Assembly: GCF_900090295.1 (NCBI RefSeq)
Contig: NZ_LT607753.1
Span: 1,550,001-1,614,000, forward strand
Source of the DNA: Micromonospora coxensis
GTDB lineage: Bacteria; Actinomycetota; Actinomycetes; Mycobacteriales; Micromonosporaceae
Length of the DNA: 64,000 nucleotides
Reading direction: 5' to 3'
Shown: positions 46,991 through 57,031 of the stretch, in pieces
How positions within the stretch are numbered: the first letter of the stretch is position 1
Layout: each line of letters opens with the position of its first letter
Translations under genes and position numbers: made by a program
Notes under the pieces: model-generated
The model's input: only the letters and a program-made list of their open reading frames with translations
What the model was told of the DNA's origin: nothing
Database searches by the model: none

Positions 46991-47356
46991 TCAGCTCTGC
47001 GTCTTGGCCAGCGGGAACTCCATCGAGCCGGCCGGGCAGAGGAACGTCAGCACGTCCACCTGGTAGAGCCCGGCCTGCACCGCCGGGTCGGCCTCCATCA
47101 CGCTGCGCACGTCGTCGACCGAACCGGTGCGGGCCAGCCCGATGCCGATGGGGGGCGCCGGCTCCCGGGCCGGGCCGTCGATCGAGCCGGCGACCAGCAC
47201 CAGGCCACGGCGCTGCAACGCCTGCATGTGCTCGGTGTGCTCGGCCTGCAACCGCTGCACCGTCTCCGCCGGCAGGGCCGCACCGGCCGGCCCCGGGTAG
47301 AGCACGATGCACTCGAACGTGTCGAGCGCGAAGTCCAGCTGCGGCGTACCGGTCAT
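46991..47356 (-). CDS. YciI-like (YCII-related) protein
   Basis: 121 aa, one dimeric alpha/beta domain: FECIVLYPGPAGA, HTEHMQALQRRGLVLVAGSI, SVDDVRSVMEADPAVQAGLYQVDVLTFLCP. YCII proteins are small dimeric proteins of poorly known role, some being muconolactone isomerase-like. Start ATG 47356. It is upstream of the flavoprotein on the same strand with 110 bp between, so cotranscription is possible. Divergent from the large sensor kinase. Confidence 0.85.
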   Translation of the reverse strand: MTGTPQLDFALDTFECIVLYPGPAGAALPAETVQRLQAEHTEHMQALQRRGLVLVAGSIDGPAREPAPPIGIGLARTGSVDDVRSVMEADPAVQAGLYQVDVLTFLCPAGSMEFPLAKTQS

Positions 47357-47612
47357 GGCGTCCCCTCCCGCGCTGCCGGCGCGCCCCGCACCTCGCCGGC
47401 CCCCCGATTCGGGCCCAGCGTCGCACGGCCGGGACGTCGGCAGCGGACGCTTGCCGCCAACTGCCCTCGCCGACGCCCGGTTGCCGACCGGCTGGGTCGT
47501 TCGTCCGCGCGGTTCACCAGCCTGTCATGATCGACTGAGTGGGGTGCGGCCGCGCGCTGGTACGGTCCGACTGATGGGGAAAGCGCCTGAGCCGGCGAGT
47601 GGAGGTCCCGAC

Positions 47613-50600
47613 ATGACGGACTCCCCCGCCCGCCCCACGCCGCCGGAGGACCTGCGCTGGCGGGACGTCTTCGCCGCCGGCGGCGAGATGGGCGACCGGA
47701 TCGCCGGCCACGACTGGTCGGCCACCCCGCTCGGGCCGGTCGAGTCCTGGCCGCAGAGCCTGCGGACCGCCGTCACGATCTGCCTGCACTCCCGCTTCCC
47801 CATCCTGCTCTGGTGGGGCCCGGACCTGGTGATGCTCTACAACGACGCCTACGAGCCGATCCTCGGGGCGTCGAAGCGGGACGCGCTGGGCCGTCCGGGC
47901 GCGACGGTGTGGCCGGAGATCTGGGACGTGATCGGGCCGATGCTCACCGGCGTGCTGGCCGGCGAGGGCGCCACCTGGAACCAGGACCAACTGCTCCTGC
48001 TGGACCGCAACGGCTTCGTCGAGGAGTGCTACTTCACCTTCTCGTACAGCCCCATCATCGACGAGTCCGGCGCACCCGGCGGGGTCTTCACCGCTGTCAC
48101 CGAGACCACCGACCGGGTGGTCGGCGATCGCCGGCTGCGGGCGGTCGGCGACCTCGCCGCGAGCCTGGTCGACGCCGACGACCCGGACGAGGTGGCCCGA
48201 CGCACGGTGGCCACCCTCGCGTCCGGTCCGACGCTGCCGATGGTCCGGCTGCACCTGCCCCACCCGGAGGGTCTGCGGCTCGCCGCGGCCGGTGGCGACG
48301 CGGTGCCGGACGAGGTGACCCGCGCCTGGCCGCTGGCCGAGGTGCTGGCCTGCGGGGAGACCCGGCTGCTGCCGCTGGACCCGGCCGGCGACCCGACCCG
48401 CCCGGGGACCCCCGTGGTGGCGCTGGTGCCCGTCCCGGAGCCGGGCGGCACCGAGCCCACCGCGGTGCTGGCCGCCGCACTGAACCCGCGCCGGCCGGTG
48501 GACGACGGCTACCGGGCCTTCCTCGACCTGATCGCCGGGCACGTCGGCACCGCCCTGGCCGCCGCCCGCGCCTTCCAGCAGGAGCGCCGCCGGGCCGAGG
48601 CGCTGGCCGAGCTGGACGCGGCGAAGTCGGCCTTCTTCGCCAACGTCAGCCACGAGCTGCGTACCCCGCTGACCCTGGTCGCCGGTCCGGTCCGCGACGC
48701 CCTGGACGACCGGTCGCAGCCGCTGCCCGAGCCGACGCGACGTCGGCTGGAACTGGCCGACCGCAACGCGGCGCGGCTGCGCCGACTGGTCGACAGCGTG
48801 CTGGACTTCACCCGGATCGAGGCCGGACGGCTGCGCCCGGAACGGGTCGCGGTGGACGTCGCCCGCCTCACCCGGGAGATCGCCGCGTCCTTCGCGCCGG
48901 CCGTCGACCGCGCCGGGCTCGACTTCGAGGTGGACTGCCCACGGCTGCCCCGGCCGGCGTACCTGGACCGGACGATGTGGGAGAAGGTCGTGCTCAACCT
49001 GCTCTCCAACGCCCTCAAGGCCACCGTGGCGGGCGGGATCCGGCTGCGGCTGACCAGGGCCGAGGGCGGGTTCCGGCTCGCCGTGACCGACACCGGCGTC
49101 GGCATCCCGCCCGACCAGCTGCCCCGGCTGTTCCAGCGCTTCCAGCGGGTCGACGGCCCGCACGGGCGCTCGGCGGAGGGCACCGGGATCGGGCTGGCGC
49201 TGGTCCGCGAACTGGTGCAGCTGCACGACGGGGAGATCGGCGCGACCAGCACGTTGGGCGTCGGGTCGACGTTCGAGGTGCGGATGCCGTACGGCGCGGG
49301 GGCCAGCCGGTCCGCCGTCGCCGCGCCCCCGGCGCCGCTGGACCGCGCCATGGTGCTGGCCGCCGCCGAGACGGCCCGCCCGGGCGGCCCCGGGGTGGTG
49401 AGCGGGCCACCGGACGCCCCGCGCGTCCTGCTGGTCGACGACAACGCCGACCTGCGCGACTACGTGACGGACCTGCTCGCGGCGCAGTTCCGGGTGCAGA
49501 CCGCCGCCGACGGGCGGGCCGCGCTGGCGCTCATCACCGCCGACCCGCCCGACCTGGTCCTGGCCGACGTGATGATGCCGCTGCTGGACGGCTTCGGGCT
49601 GCTCGCCGCGCTGCGCGCCGCGCCGGCCACCTCGCACCTGCCGGTGGTGCTGCTCTCCGCCCGGGCCGGACCCGAGGCCGCCGCCGAGGGGTTGGCGGCG
49701 GGCGCCGACGACTACCTGGTCAAGCCCTTCTCCGGCCGTGAGCTGCTGGCCCGGGTCCGAGCCAACCTGGACCGCGCCCGGGACCGGCTGCGCCGGGGCG
49801 CGTGGGCCACCCGGGTCGTCGAGTCGATCACCGACGGGGTCTTCGTGGCCGACGAGTTCGGCGCCGTCCTCCAGGTCGACGAGACCTTCGGCGCGCTGAC
49901 CGGGTACGGGCCGCAGCAGGTCCCCTACCGCCCGCCCTACCCGTGGTGGCCCGACCCCGCATCGCACCCCCGGGAGCGGGAACTGCTCGACCGGGCCCTG
50001 GTGCACATGCTCGACGAGCACGCCGGGGCGTACGAGGTGCCGTTCCAGCGCCGCGACGGCGGGCTGTACTGGGTGTCGGTGACGGTCACCGAGGTGGCCG
50101 ACCCGGAACGGGACCGGATCCTGCTGGTCGGCACCGTCCGCGAGGTCACCGACGAGCACCTGGCCCGGGAGCGGCAGCAGGCCGCCCTGGCGCTGACCAG
50201 CCTGCTCGCCGCCGCCACCGACACCGACGAGGTGCTGGCGCTGACCGCGCGCGCCCTCGGCGAGGCGTTCGGCGGCACCGGACACCTGATCCCGGTCGAC
50301 GACGGCGCACCGGAGCGGGCGTACACCGCCACCGGCCCGGTCGCGGTGGCCGACCTCGACCCGGCGGTGGCCGAGCGGCTGCTGCCCGGCCGGCGGGCCG
50401 ACGAGCCGCCGGTGACCGGCGAGGTGCCGGGCGTCGCCGGGCGGCTCAGCACCCCGACCCGGGAGTGGCGGTCCTGGGTGGCGCTGCCCGCGCCGCGCGT
50501 GCTCAGCGCCGACGAGCACCTGCTCGGCGGGCTGCTCACCGCCGCCGGGGTGCAGGCGCTGCGCCGGGTGGAGGCGGTCGGCCGGCAGGACGCGGTGGTC

Positions 50601-53600
50601 GAGCAGCTGCGCGACGCGGTCCGCGAGGCCGGCGAACGCGAGCGGGCCTGGCAGGCCGAGGCCGCCGCCCGGGCCGCGCGGCAGCACGCCGACCAGCGCT
50701 TCCGCACCCTGATCGAGGCGTCCACGGCGGTGATCTGGACCGCCGACGCGGTCGGCGCGATCGTCGAGCGGCAGCCCTCCTGGGAGGCGTACACCGGGCA
50801 GCACTGGGAGCAGTACCGGGGCGACGGCTGGGCGACGGCGGTGCACCCCGGCGACCGGGCGCGGATCGGCCTCGCCTGGCGGGAGGCGCTCGCCAGGCGA
50901 GCGCCGCTGTTCGAGACGGAGGGGCGACTGTGGCACGCCGGCAGCGACGGGTACCGGCACTTCGCCGTACGCGCCGCGAGCCTGCGCGACCCGGACGGGA
51001 CCATCACCGAATGGATCGGCAGCATCTACGACATCGAGGACCGGGTGCTCGCCGAGGCGGCGGCCCGACGCACCGCGGCGATCAGCGAGTCCCTGCTGGA
51101 CAGCGCGCCGGTCGGCTTCGGGCTGGTCGACACCGCGCTGCGCTACGTGCAGGTCAACCCGGCGCTGGCACGGATGAACCGGGTGCCGGTGGCGGAGCAC
51201 CTGGGCCGGCGGCCGCGCGACATCGTCCCGCGGCACGGGGAGCGGATCGAGGAGCTGATGCGCCGCGCCCTGGCGCACGGCCCGGTCACCGGGGTGGAGT
51301 TCACCGAGCCCGAGGGCACCCCGGACGCGGCGCGCCGGCACCTGGTCGCCGACTACTTCCCGATCCGCATCGCCGACACCGACGAGCTGGTCGGGCTGGG
51401 CTTCGCCATCGTCGACGTCACCGAACGCACCCGGCTGCTGGAGGCGCTCGGCGCGGAGCGGGCCCGCTACGAACGGCTCGCCGCCACCGACGTGCTCGCC
51501 GTCTTCGGTGGTGAGGAGGACCGGATCACCGAGGCCAACGAGGCGTTCCTGGCGATGCTCGGCTACACCGCCGACGACATCGCGCAGGGACGGCTGAACT
51601 GGCCGGACCTCACGCCACCGGGCTGGGAGGAGGCCGACGCCGAGGCGCTGGCCGAGCTGCGCGCCAACGGCCGGGCACGCGCCTACGACAAGGAGTACCG
51701 GCACGCCGACGGGCACCTCGTCCCGGTGCAGATCGGGGTGGTCGCGCTGGAGCGCCGGCCGCTGCGCTGGCTGGCGTACGCCTCGGACCTCAGCGCCGAA
51801 CGGGCCATCCAGGCGGAGCTGCGGCTGTTCCAGGCGCTGGTGGAACGCTCCGGCGACTTCATCGCGGTCGGCGACCCGGACGGGCGGGCGGTCTACGTCA
51901 ACCCGGCCGGACGGGAGTTCGTCGGCCTGGCCGACGGCGCGCGCCTGGACGGGCTGCGGCTGCTCGACTTCGCGGCGCCCGAGCTGCGCGAGGTGTGGCG
52001 GCGCGAGTTGATCCCGGCGGCGCTGCGCGAGGGGCACCACCGGGCGGAGAGCCGGCTGGCCCGGCTGGACACCGGCGAGCAGCTCGACGTGGACCACCAG
52101 ACGTTCACCGTCACCGCCGCCGACGACCGGGAGACCACCGCGTTCGTCGCCACGGTGGCCCGGGACATCAGCGACCGGCAGCGGGCGTTGCGGCAGGCCG
52201 AGGGGCTGGCCCGGCTCGCCGGGGCGCTCAGCTCCGCGCAGGGGCAGGCCGCGGTGGTCGAGGTGGTCACCTCCGTCGTGCCCGCGGTGGTCGGGGCGTC
52301 CGTCGTACGCCTGGCGGTGGCCCGGCCCGGGTCGCCGACGCTGGACGTCGCCGACGGCGCGGGACCGCAGCGGGTGCCGGTGGCGGCGCGGCTGCCGCTG
52401 GCCCGCGCGGTGCGCGACAACTCCGCCCGGCGGCTGCCCGGCGGCGCCGGGATCTGCCTGCCGCTGCGCTACGGCGACGGCGGCGTCCTCGGCGCGCTGG
52501 AGGTGCGCTGGGAGCGGCCGGCGCCCGACGGCCGCACCGACGCGGTCCGCCGCCGCGACGACGAGGCGCGGCGCAGCCTGCTGGACGCGGTCGCCGGGCT
52601 GTGCAGCCAGGCGTTGCAGCGCGCCGAGCTGACCGGTTCGGCGCAGGCGATGGCGGACTTCGCGGCCCGGCTCAGCGTCACCCGCTCCACCGCCGAGGCG
52701 ATCGAGGTGATCCTGGACGCGGCCCCGCTGGCCCTGGGCGCGGCGCTGCCCGGGTTGGCGATGCGCGACGAGGGACGCCGGGTGCTGCTCTGGCACCCGG
52801 AGGTGCCGGACTCGCTCGCGGCGACCTTCAAGGACCTGACCGTCGACGACCCCCGGCCGATCGTGCGGGCGCTGCGCAGCGGCGAACGGATCGTCCTGCC
52901 GAACCGGGCCGCCTTCGCCGCGGCCTTTCCGGGGCTGCCCGACCCGGTCGGCGCGCACGGCATCGTCACCACGGTGGCGCTGCCGCTGCTGGACGCCCAG
53001 CGTCGGCCGATCGCCGCGCTCGCCTTCGGCTGGTACCGGGAACGCCCGCTGCGCGAGGGCGACCTGGCGCTGCTGGACACCATCGCCGACCTGTGCGAGC
53101 AGACCCTGGAGCGGGTCCGGCTGGCCGCCGCCGAGCACAACCTGGTGACCCGGCTGGCCGGGCGGTTGCGCACCTCGGCCACCCGCACGCCCGCCGGCCT
53201 GGAGATCGCCACCCGTTACCAGCCGGCGATGAGCGGCCTGCACCTCGGCGGCGACTGGTACGACCTGATCGCCCTGGACGGCGACCGGCTCGGAGTGGTG
53301 GTCGGTGACGTGGTCGGCCATCAGGTGGAGGCCGCCGCCGACATGGCGCAGCTGCGGACGGTGGTGAACACGCTGATCCGGTCCGGGGTGCCGCTGGCCG
53401 AGGTGTTCCCCCGGCTGACCGAGCTGCTCGGGGTGGGGTTCCTCGGCACCTGCCTGGCGATGGTGGTCGACCCGGCCGCCGGTCAGGTGGCGGTGGCCCG
53501 GGTCGGGCACCCGCACCCGGTGCTGGTCCCCGCCGGCCGGCAGCCGCGGGCGGTGCACACCGGCAACGCGCTGCCGCTGGGGCTGGTCCGCGAGCCGGTG

Positions 53601-53861
53601 CCGGTGACGACGGTGCCCTTCGGCCCGGGCGACCTGCTGGTGGCGTACACCGACGGGCTGGTGGAGCGGCGCGACCAGGAGTACGACGCCGGGGTGGCGG
53701 CGCTGCACGAGGTGATCGTGCCGGTGCGCGACCAGCCGGTCGGCGCCATCGCCGACGCGATCCTGAGCAAGCTCTCCGGCTCCGACGACGACCAGGCGCT
53801 GGTGGTGATCCGGCACGTCACCCGGCCGGGCCGAGCCGCGGCCGGCACGTCACCCGGCTGA
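47613..53861 (+). CDS. Giant PAS/GAF histidine kinase - REC - SpoIIE phosphatase
   Basis: 2,082 aa, soluble. Order: PAS (~1-165; WSATPLGPVESWPQSLR), GAF (~170-330), HisKA with His347 in NVSHELRTP, HATPase (N box ~462, DTGVGIP ~492), receiver (~605-725; acceptor Asp652, Lys704), PAS (~735-850), GAF-like (~860-1000), four PAS (~1030-1530), two GAF (~1540-1840) and a C-terminal PP2C/SpoIIE phosphatase (~1850-2080) with metal ligands D1881 (GGDWYD) and D1899 (GDVVGH). The protein thus joins a complete hybrid kinase with a Ser phosphatase, suggesting that several signals control an anti-sigma-factor antagonist. Start ATG 47613: GGAGGT 7 nt upstream, better than ATG 47574. No anti-sigma genes lie nearby. 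Confidence 0.93.
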   Translation: MTDSPARPTPPEDLRWRDVFAAGGEMGDRIAGHDWSATPLGPVESWPQSLRTAVTICLHSRFPILLWWGPDLVMLYNDAYEPILGASKRDALGRPGATVWPEIWDVIGPMLTGVLAGEGATWNQDQLLLLDRNGFVEECYFTFSYSPIIDESGAPGGVFTAVTETTDRVVGDRRLRAVGDLAASLVDADDPDEVARRTVATLASGPTLPMVRLHLPHPEGLRLAAAGGDAVPDEVTRAWPLAEVLACGETRLLPLDPAGDPTRPGTPVVALVPVPEPGGTEPTAVLAAALNPRRPVDDGYRAFLDLIAGHVGTALAAARAFQQERRRAEALAELDAAKSAFFANVSHELRTPLTLVAGPVRDALDDRSQPLPEPTRRRLELADRNAARLRRLVDSVLDFTRIEAGRLRPERVAVDVARLTREIAASFAPAVDRAGLDFEVDCPRLPRPAYLDRTMWEKVVLNLLSNALKATVAGGIRLRLTRAEGGFRLAVTDTGVGIPPDQLPRLFQRFQRVDGPHGRSAEGTGIGLALVRELVQLHDGEIGATSTLGVGSTFEVRMPYGAGASRSAVAAPPAPLDRAMVLAAAETARPGGPGVVSGPPDAPRVLLVDDNADLRDYVTDLLAAQFRVQTAADGRAALALITADPPDLVLADVMMPLLDGFGLLAALRAAPATSHLPVVLLSARAGPEAAAEGLAAGADDYLVKPFSGRELLARVRANLDRARDRLRRGAWATRVVESITDGVFVADEFGAVLQVDETFGALTGYGPQQVPYRPPYPWWPDPASHPRERELLDRALVHMLDEHAGAYEVPFQRRDGGLYWVSVTVTEVADPERDRILLVGTVREVTDEHLARERQQAALALTSLLAAATDTDEVLALTARALGEAFGGTGHLIPVDDGAPERAYTATGPVAVADLDPAVAERLLPGRRADEPPVTGEVPGVAGRLSTPTREWRSWVALPAPRVLSADEHLLGGLLTAAGVQALRRVEAVGRQDAVVEQLRDAVREAGERERAWQAEAAARAARQHADQRFRTLIEASTAVIWTADAVGAIVERQPSWEAYTGQHWEQYRGDGWATAVHPGDRARIGLAWREALARRAPLFETEGRLWHAGSDGYRHFAVRAASLRDPDGTITEWIGSIYDIEDRVLAEAAARRTAAISESLLDSAPVGFGLVDTALRYVQVNPALARMNRVPVAEHLGRRPRDIVPRHGERIEELMRRALAHGPVTGVEFTEPEGTPDAARRHLVADYFPIRIADTDELVGLGFAIVDVTERTRLLEALGAERARYERLAATDVLAVFGGEEDRITEANEAFLAMLGYTADDIAQGRLNWPDLTPPGWEEADAEALAELRANGRARAYDKEYRHADGHLVPVQIGVVALERRPLRWLAYASDLSAERAIQAELRLFQALVERSGDFIAVGDPDGRAVYVNPAGREFVGLADGARLDGLRLLDFAAPELREVWRRELIPAALREGHHRAESRLARLDTGEQLDVDHQTFTVTAADDRETTAFVATVARDISDRQRALRQAEGLARLAGALSSAQGQAAVVEVVTSVVPAVVGASVVRLAVARPGSPTLDVADGAGPQRVPVAARLPLARAVRDNSARRLPGGAGICLPLRYGDGGVLGALEVRWERPAPDGRTDAVRRRDDEARRSLLDAVAGLCSQALQRAELTGSAQAMADFAARLSVTRSTAEAIEVILDAAPLALGAALPGLAMRDEGRRVLLWHPEVPDSLAATFKDLTVDDPRPIVRALRSGERIVLPNRAAFAAAFPGLPDPVGAHGIVTTVALPLLDAQRRPIAALAFGWYRERPLREGDLALLDTIADLCEQTLERVRLAAAEHNLVTRLAGRLRTSATRTPAGLEIATRYQPAMSGLHLGGDWYDLIALDGDRLGVVVGDVVGHQVEAAADMAQLRTVVNTLIRSGVPLAEVFPRLTELLGVGFLGTCLAMVVDPAAGQVAVARVGHPHPVLVPAGRQPRAVHTGNALPLGLVREPVPVTTVPFGPGDLLVAYTDGLVERRDQEYDAGVAALHEVIVPVRDQPVGAIADAILSKLSGSDDDQALVVIRHVTRPGRAAAGTSPG

Positions 53862-54037
53862 CCGTCGCACCGGCACGTCCCGGCGGCCCGGTCGACCGCG
53901 CCCGTGCTGGGGCCTGCCGGGCCGGTGTTCCCGGCCACATCTCGCCCGCAGGTGTGGAAGGCGGCGATGCGCGGGAAAGCCGGTCGGTCGGTGGCTAGAT
54001 TGGCCGCTGACGACGACGCACACCAGGAGGATCGCCG

Positions 54038-54910
54038 ATGGCGACCAGCGCCAGCACCGCGCCCGCGAAGGCCTCGGGCACCTACCGCATCGGCGGGGAC
54101 GTCCAGGTCGACCGCCTCGGCTACGGGGCCATGCAGATCACCGGCCCGGGGGTCTGGGGCGACCCGAAGGTCCCGGCCGAGGCGGTGCGGGTGCTGCGCC
54201 GGGCGTACGAGCTCGGGGTCACCTTCATCGACACCGCCGACTCGTACGGCCCGTTCGTCTCCGAGCTGCTGATCCGGCAGGCGCTGCACCCGTACGCCGA
54301 CGACCTGGTCATCGCGACCAAGGCCGGCCTGACCCGTTCCGGGCCGGGCGACTGGCGGCCGGTGGGCCGCCCGGAGTACCTGCGCCAGCAGTGCGAGCTG
54401 AGCCTGCGGCACCTGGGCCTGGAGGCTATCCCGCTGTACCAGCTGCACCGGATCGACCCGAAGGTGCCGCTGGCCGACCAGCTCGGCGAGCTGGCCCTGC
54501 TCAAGCAGGAGGGCAAGATCCGCCACATCGGCCTGTCCGAGGTGACCGTGGAGCAGATCGAGGCGGCCCGGCAGATCACCCCGATCGTGTCGGTGCAGAA
54601 CCTCTACAACCTGGCCGACCGCAGCGCCGAGGACGTCGTCGAGTACTGCGAGCGCGACGACCTGGCCTTCATCCCGTGGTTCCCGATCGCCACCGGCAAC
54701 CTGGCCCGGCCGGGCGGCCCGCTGGACGCGATCTCCACCGAGCACGGCGCGACGCCCGCGCAGCTCGCGCTGGCCTGGCTGTTGCGCCGGTCGCCGGTCA
54801 TGCTTCCCATCCCGGGTACGTCGTCGGTGGCGCACCTGGAGGAGAACGTGGCCGCCGCCGAGGTCCAGCTCACCGACGCCGAGTACGAAGCCCTCGCCCA
54901 AGCCGCCTGA
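54038..54910 (+). CDS. Aldo/keto reductase
   Basis: 290 aa TIM barrel. The catalytic tetrad is complete: D65 and Y70 (FIDTADSYG), K95 (ATKAG) and H137 (YQLHRID); NADPH site [18 protein letters not shown] at the C-terminus. It reduces aldehydes or ketones; substrate unknown. Start ATG 54038 with AGGAGGATCG upstream. Confidence 0.95.
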   Translation: MATSASTAPAKASGTYRIGGDVQVDRLGYGAMQITGPGVWGDPKVPAEAVRVLRRAYELGVTFIDTADSYGPFVSELLIRQALHPYADDLVIATKAGLTRSGPGDWRPVGRPEYLRQQCELSLRHLGLEAIPLYQLHRIDPKVPLADQLGELALLKQEGKIRHIGLSEVTVEQIEAARQITPIVSVQNLYNLADRSAEDVVEYCERDDLAFIPWFPIATGNLARPGGPLDAISTEHGATPAQLALAWLLRRSPVMLPIPGTSSVAHLEENVAAAEVQLTDAEYEALAQAA

Positions 54911-54958
54911 CCCCTCCCCCCGCCCCGCCCTCCTCCCCCGCCCAACCCGCCACCTCGC

Positions 54959-55018
54959 GCACTTACAGAGAAAGAGTGGCCATCCACGCCGGAATAGCCA
55001 CTCTTTCTCTGTAAGTGC
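54959..55018. terminator. Perfect 22-bp inverted repeat, probable bidirectional terminator
   Basis: Arms 54959-54980 and 54997-55018 are exact reverse complements with a 16-nt loop. The arms begin GCACTTACAGAG and are ~50% A+T, out of character for the surroundings. The element lies between convergent genes (stops 54910 and 55041). It could also be a dispersed palindromic repeat. Confidence 0.85.
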
Positions 55019-55040
55019 AGGGTGGAGGGGTGGGTGGGTG

Positions 55041-55967
55041 TCAGAGGGCGAAGCAGTTGGGCCAGATGGGGCGGTCGGTGAGGACCTGGCGGACGACGGT
55101 GTAGGTGGTGCCGTCGAGGACCAGGCCGAGGTGGCCGACGACCCGCAGCGGGCACCAGCCCTGGATCAGCACGTTGGTGGCGCCGTCGGCGAGGGAGGCG
55201 TTGCCGACCGGCCGGACCAGCTCGTCCTGCCAGGTACGCACGGTCGTCCAGCGCAGCGCGCCCGGGGTGTCGTCGCCGCCGTTGAGGTTGGCGAGGAAGT
55301 CCGAGCCGATCGACATCTGCTGGCAGGCGACGATGCCGGCGCAACTGCCCAGCCCGACGACGTTGAGGATGTTGGCGACGTAGGTGCCCTGCTGCGGGCT
55401 GCCCAGGCTGACGTAGCGGCCGACGGCGTCCGCGCCGCCGAGGAACTTGACGTACCAGCGGGAGACGAGGCCACCCTCGGAGTGGGCGACGATGTCCACC
55501 TTGGCCGCTCCGGTGCTGGCGCGGACCTGGTCGACGTAGCTCCTGAACGCCTTGGCGGACTCCCGGATGTCGCCGAAGCCCAGGCCGGGGAGCTGGTAGA
55601 TGGAGACCCGGAAGCCGTCGGCGCGCAGCCGGGCGGCGATCGGCTCGTACGCGATGGAGACGCCGATCAGACCCCCGACGACGATGACGGGGTTGGCGTT
55701 GGCGGCGACGGTGAACGCCTCGCCGGCGACCGATGCCGGCGCGCTCCCGTCCGGGGCGGGCGCCGGTGCGGCGACGGTGCCCGGCGCTGCGGCGGCCCGG
55801 TCGGCGGCGCCGGCCTGAGCGGCGGCGGTCCGGTCGGCGGTGTCGCTCTGTCCGGTGGTGGCGGCCGGGGCGGCGGTGGACCGGTCGGGGGCCGCCTGGA
55901 CGGCGGTGGCGGGGACGAGGAGCACGGCGAGGGCGGCGGTGGCCGCGAGGATCGTTCGGAGCAGCAT
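55041..55967 (-). CDS. Secreted lipase / esterase, alpha/beta hydrolase
   Basis: 308 aa. Sec signal peptide (1-~26, cleavage near VQAA), an Ala/Thr-rich linker (~27-92), then a class-2-type lipase domain: PVIVVGGLIG, nucleophile Ser163 in AHSEGGLVSRWYV, and four cysteines likely in disulfides (GLGSCAGIVACQ, GWCP, PNCF). It acts on extracellular esters. Start ATG 55967. Confidence 0.9.
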   Translation of the reverse strand: MLLRTILAATAALAVLLVPATAVQAAPDRSTAAPAATTGQSDTADRTAAAQAGAADRAAAAPGTVAAPAPAPDGSAPASVAGEAFTVAANANPVIVVGGLIGVSIAYEPIAARLRADGFRVSIYQLPGLGFGDIRESAKAFRSYVDQVRASTGAAKVDIVAHSEGGLVSRWYVKFLGGADAVGRYVSLGSPQQGTYVANILNVVGLGSCAGIVACQQMSIGSDFLANLNGGDDTPGALRWTTVRTWQDELVRPVGNASLADGATNVLIQGWCPLRVVGHLGLVLDGTTYTVVRQVLTDRPIWPNCFAL

Positions 55968-56024
55968 GGCTGCACCTCCGGTGGGAGGTTCCCGGGAGCC
56001 GGGGACGGGTGGGTGGGGGATCCG

Positions 56025-56070
56025 ATCGATCGTGGGATCGATGATGCGTGGCCGATTTCACACCCGTCAA
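56025..56070 (-). promoter_or_regulatory. Candidate lipase promoter with operator palindrome
   Basis: Minus-strand TTGACG (complement of 56065-56070), 18-nt spacer, CATCAT (56041-56046). A palindrome ATCGATC-GTGG-GATCGAT (56025-56042) overlaps the -10 edge and could be a repressor site. The rest of the 303-bp gap 55968-56270 has only a GTTAC-N6-GTAAC repeat at 56077-56092. Confidence 0.38.
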
Positions 56071-56270
56071 TGAAAAGTTACGCGCTGGTAACGTGAAGTC
56101 GCTCCAGGGGCACAAACCGTCCTATCGGACGGCGGCGGTCAACTGCCGGGCCACGGGAGTCGGAAGACGGCACCGTCGGCTGCGCGACGCAACGCTCCGC
56201 ACCCACCACGCCCATCGATACGGTCGCCCCACACCCCGCGACCGGACGGGGACCGGCAGGGGAGGAAACC

Positions 56271-56618
56271 ATGCAGCCAGGTACGGACACCGCCGTCGTC
56301 CTGCACACCTTCGACGAGTGCGACCGCAAGGCAGATCGGCTGCGACGCGGCTACGTGGACCTGGCCACGAACGTGATCGAGGACGGCAAGCTCGGCGAGC
56401 GGACGCACGACGAGGACGTGAAGCTGACGGCCGCCGACCTCCAACTCGGCGCGCAGGAACTGCTGGACACCATCGACGGTCAGCTGACACTGCTGTCGGG
56501 GCCGGTCGCCCCCACCGGGCTACCGACCGACATCCAGGGCCGTTACCAGCAGATGCGCACGGACATGGCCGCCGTCCTCAAGTACGCCGCGACCGTCCTG
56601 GCCAGCCGCACCGGCTGA
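56271..56618 (+). CDS. Small helical protein of unknown function
   Basis: 115 aa, acidic, predicted mostly helical, no signal peptide, no membrane segment and no WXG motif. Start ATG 56271 has GGAGG 5 nt upstream, so expression is likely. Sequence such as TFDECDRKADRLRRGYVDLA and QGRYQQMRTDMAAVLKYAATVL suggests two long helices. I do not recognise a family. It converges with the DUF6244 gene and the FtsK-like cluster, and its size and helicity fit a partner of that system (inference only). Confidence 0.7.
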   Translation: MQPGTDTAVVLHTFDECDRKADRLRRGYVDLATNVIEDGKLGERTHDEDVKLTAADLQLGAQELLDTIDGQLTLLSGPVAPTGLPTDIQGRYQQMRTDMAAVLKYAATVLASRTG

Positions 56619-56767
56619 CCGCGCTCAGCTGTCCAGCGGTTGCAGCAACGACGCCTGCAGACCGGCGGAGCCACGTGCACCCGGACGTGTGGCTCGGCGC
56701 AGGCGGCCAGCACGGAGCGGAGCTTTTCGCGCATGGTGGCGGGGCCGCCGACCGGCCGCCGCAGTGC

Positions 56768-57031
56768 TCAGTTGCCCAGGGCCTGGACCTTCGCGATCGT
56801 CTCCTGGACGTGCTGCCGGGCCGGCTCACTGCCCTGGGCGGCCTGCTCCAACGCCTGCCGGTAGGAGTCGATCACGCCGATCAGCTGGCCGGCGGCCACG
56901 CCCTCCAGCGCGCCGGCCACCAGCGCCCGCGCCTCGGCGGCGTCCTGCGCGGCGGCGGCCGTCTTCGCCTTCGCCTCGTCCAGCTTCTGCACCGCCGCTG
57001 CCAGCCTCGCGATGATCTGCGCCGCGCTCAC
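56768..57031 (-). CDS. Small helical protein, DUF6244-like
   Basis: 87 aa. A two-helix Ala-rich protein: SAAQIIARLAAAVQKLDEAKAKTAAAAQDAAEARAL, a Gly-containing turn, then GVIDSYRQALEQAAQGSEPARQHVQETIAKVQALG. Size and shape are like WXG100/ESX-type substrates, but the WXG turn itself is absent. It resembles DUF6244, known from actinomycetes. It follows the coiled-coil membrane protein by 120 bp on the same strand. Start GTG 57031. Confidence 0.75.
   Translation of the reverse strand: MSAAQIIARLAAAVQKLDEAKAKTAAAAQDAAEARALVAGALEGVAAGQLIGVIDSYRQALEQAAQGSEPARQHVQETIAKVQALGN

Noticed and set aside
47514..53816. A ~2,100-codon open frame antisense to the giant kinase
   Set aside because: Sequence is His/Arg/Gln/Pro-rich with no domain pattern; it is the usual open antisense frame opposite a high-GC gene.
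54959..55018. Transposon terminal inverted repeats
   Set aside because: The arms are only 16 nt apart, no transposase is near and no target duplication is seen.
56271..57031. Two WXG100 (ESX) substrates
   Set aside because: Size and helicity fit, but neither protein has a WXG turn or a YxxxD/E tail, so I left them as unknown and DUF6244-like.
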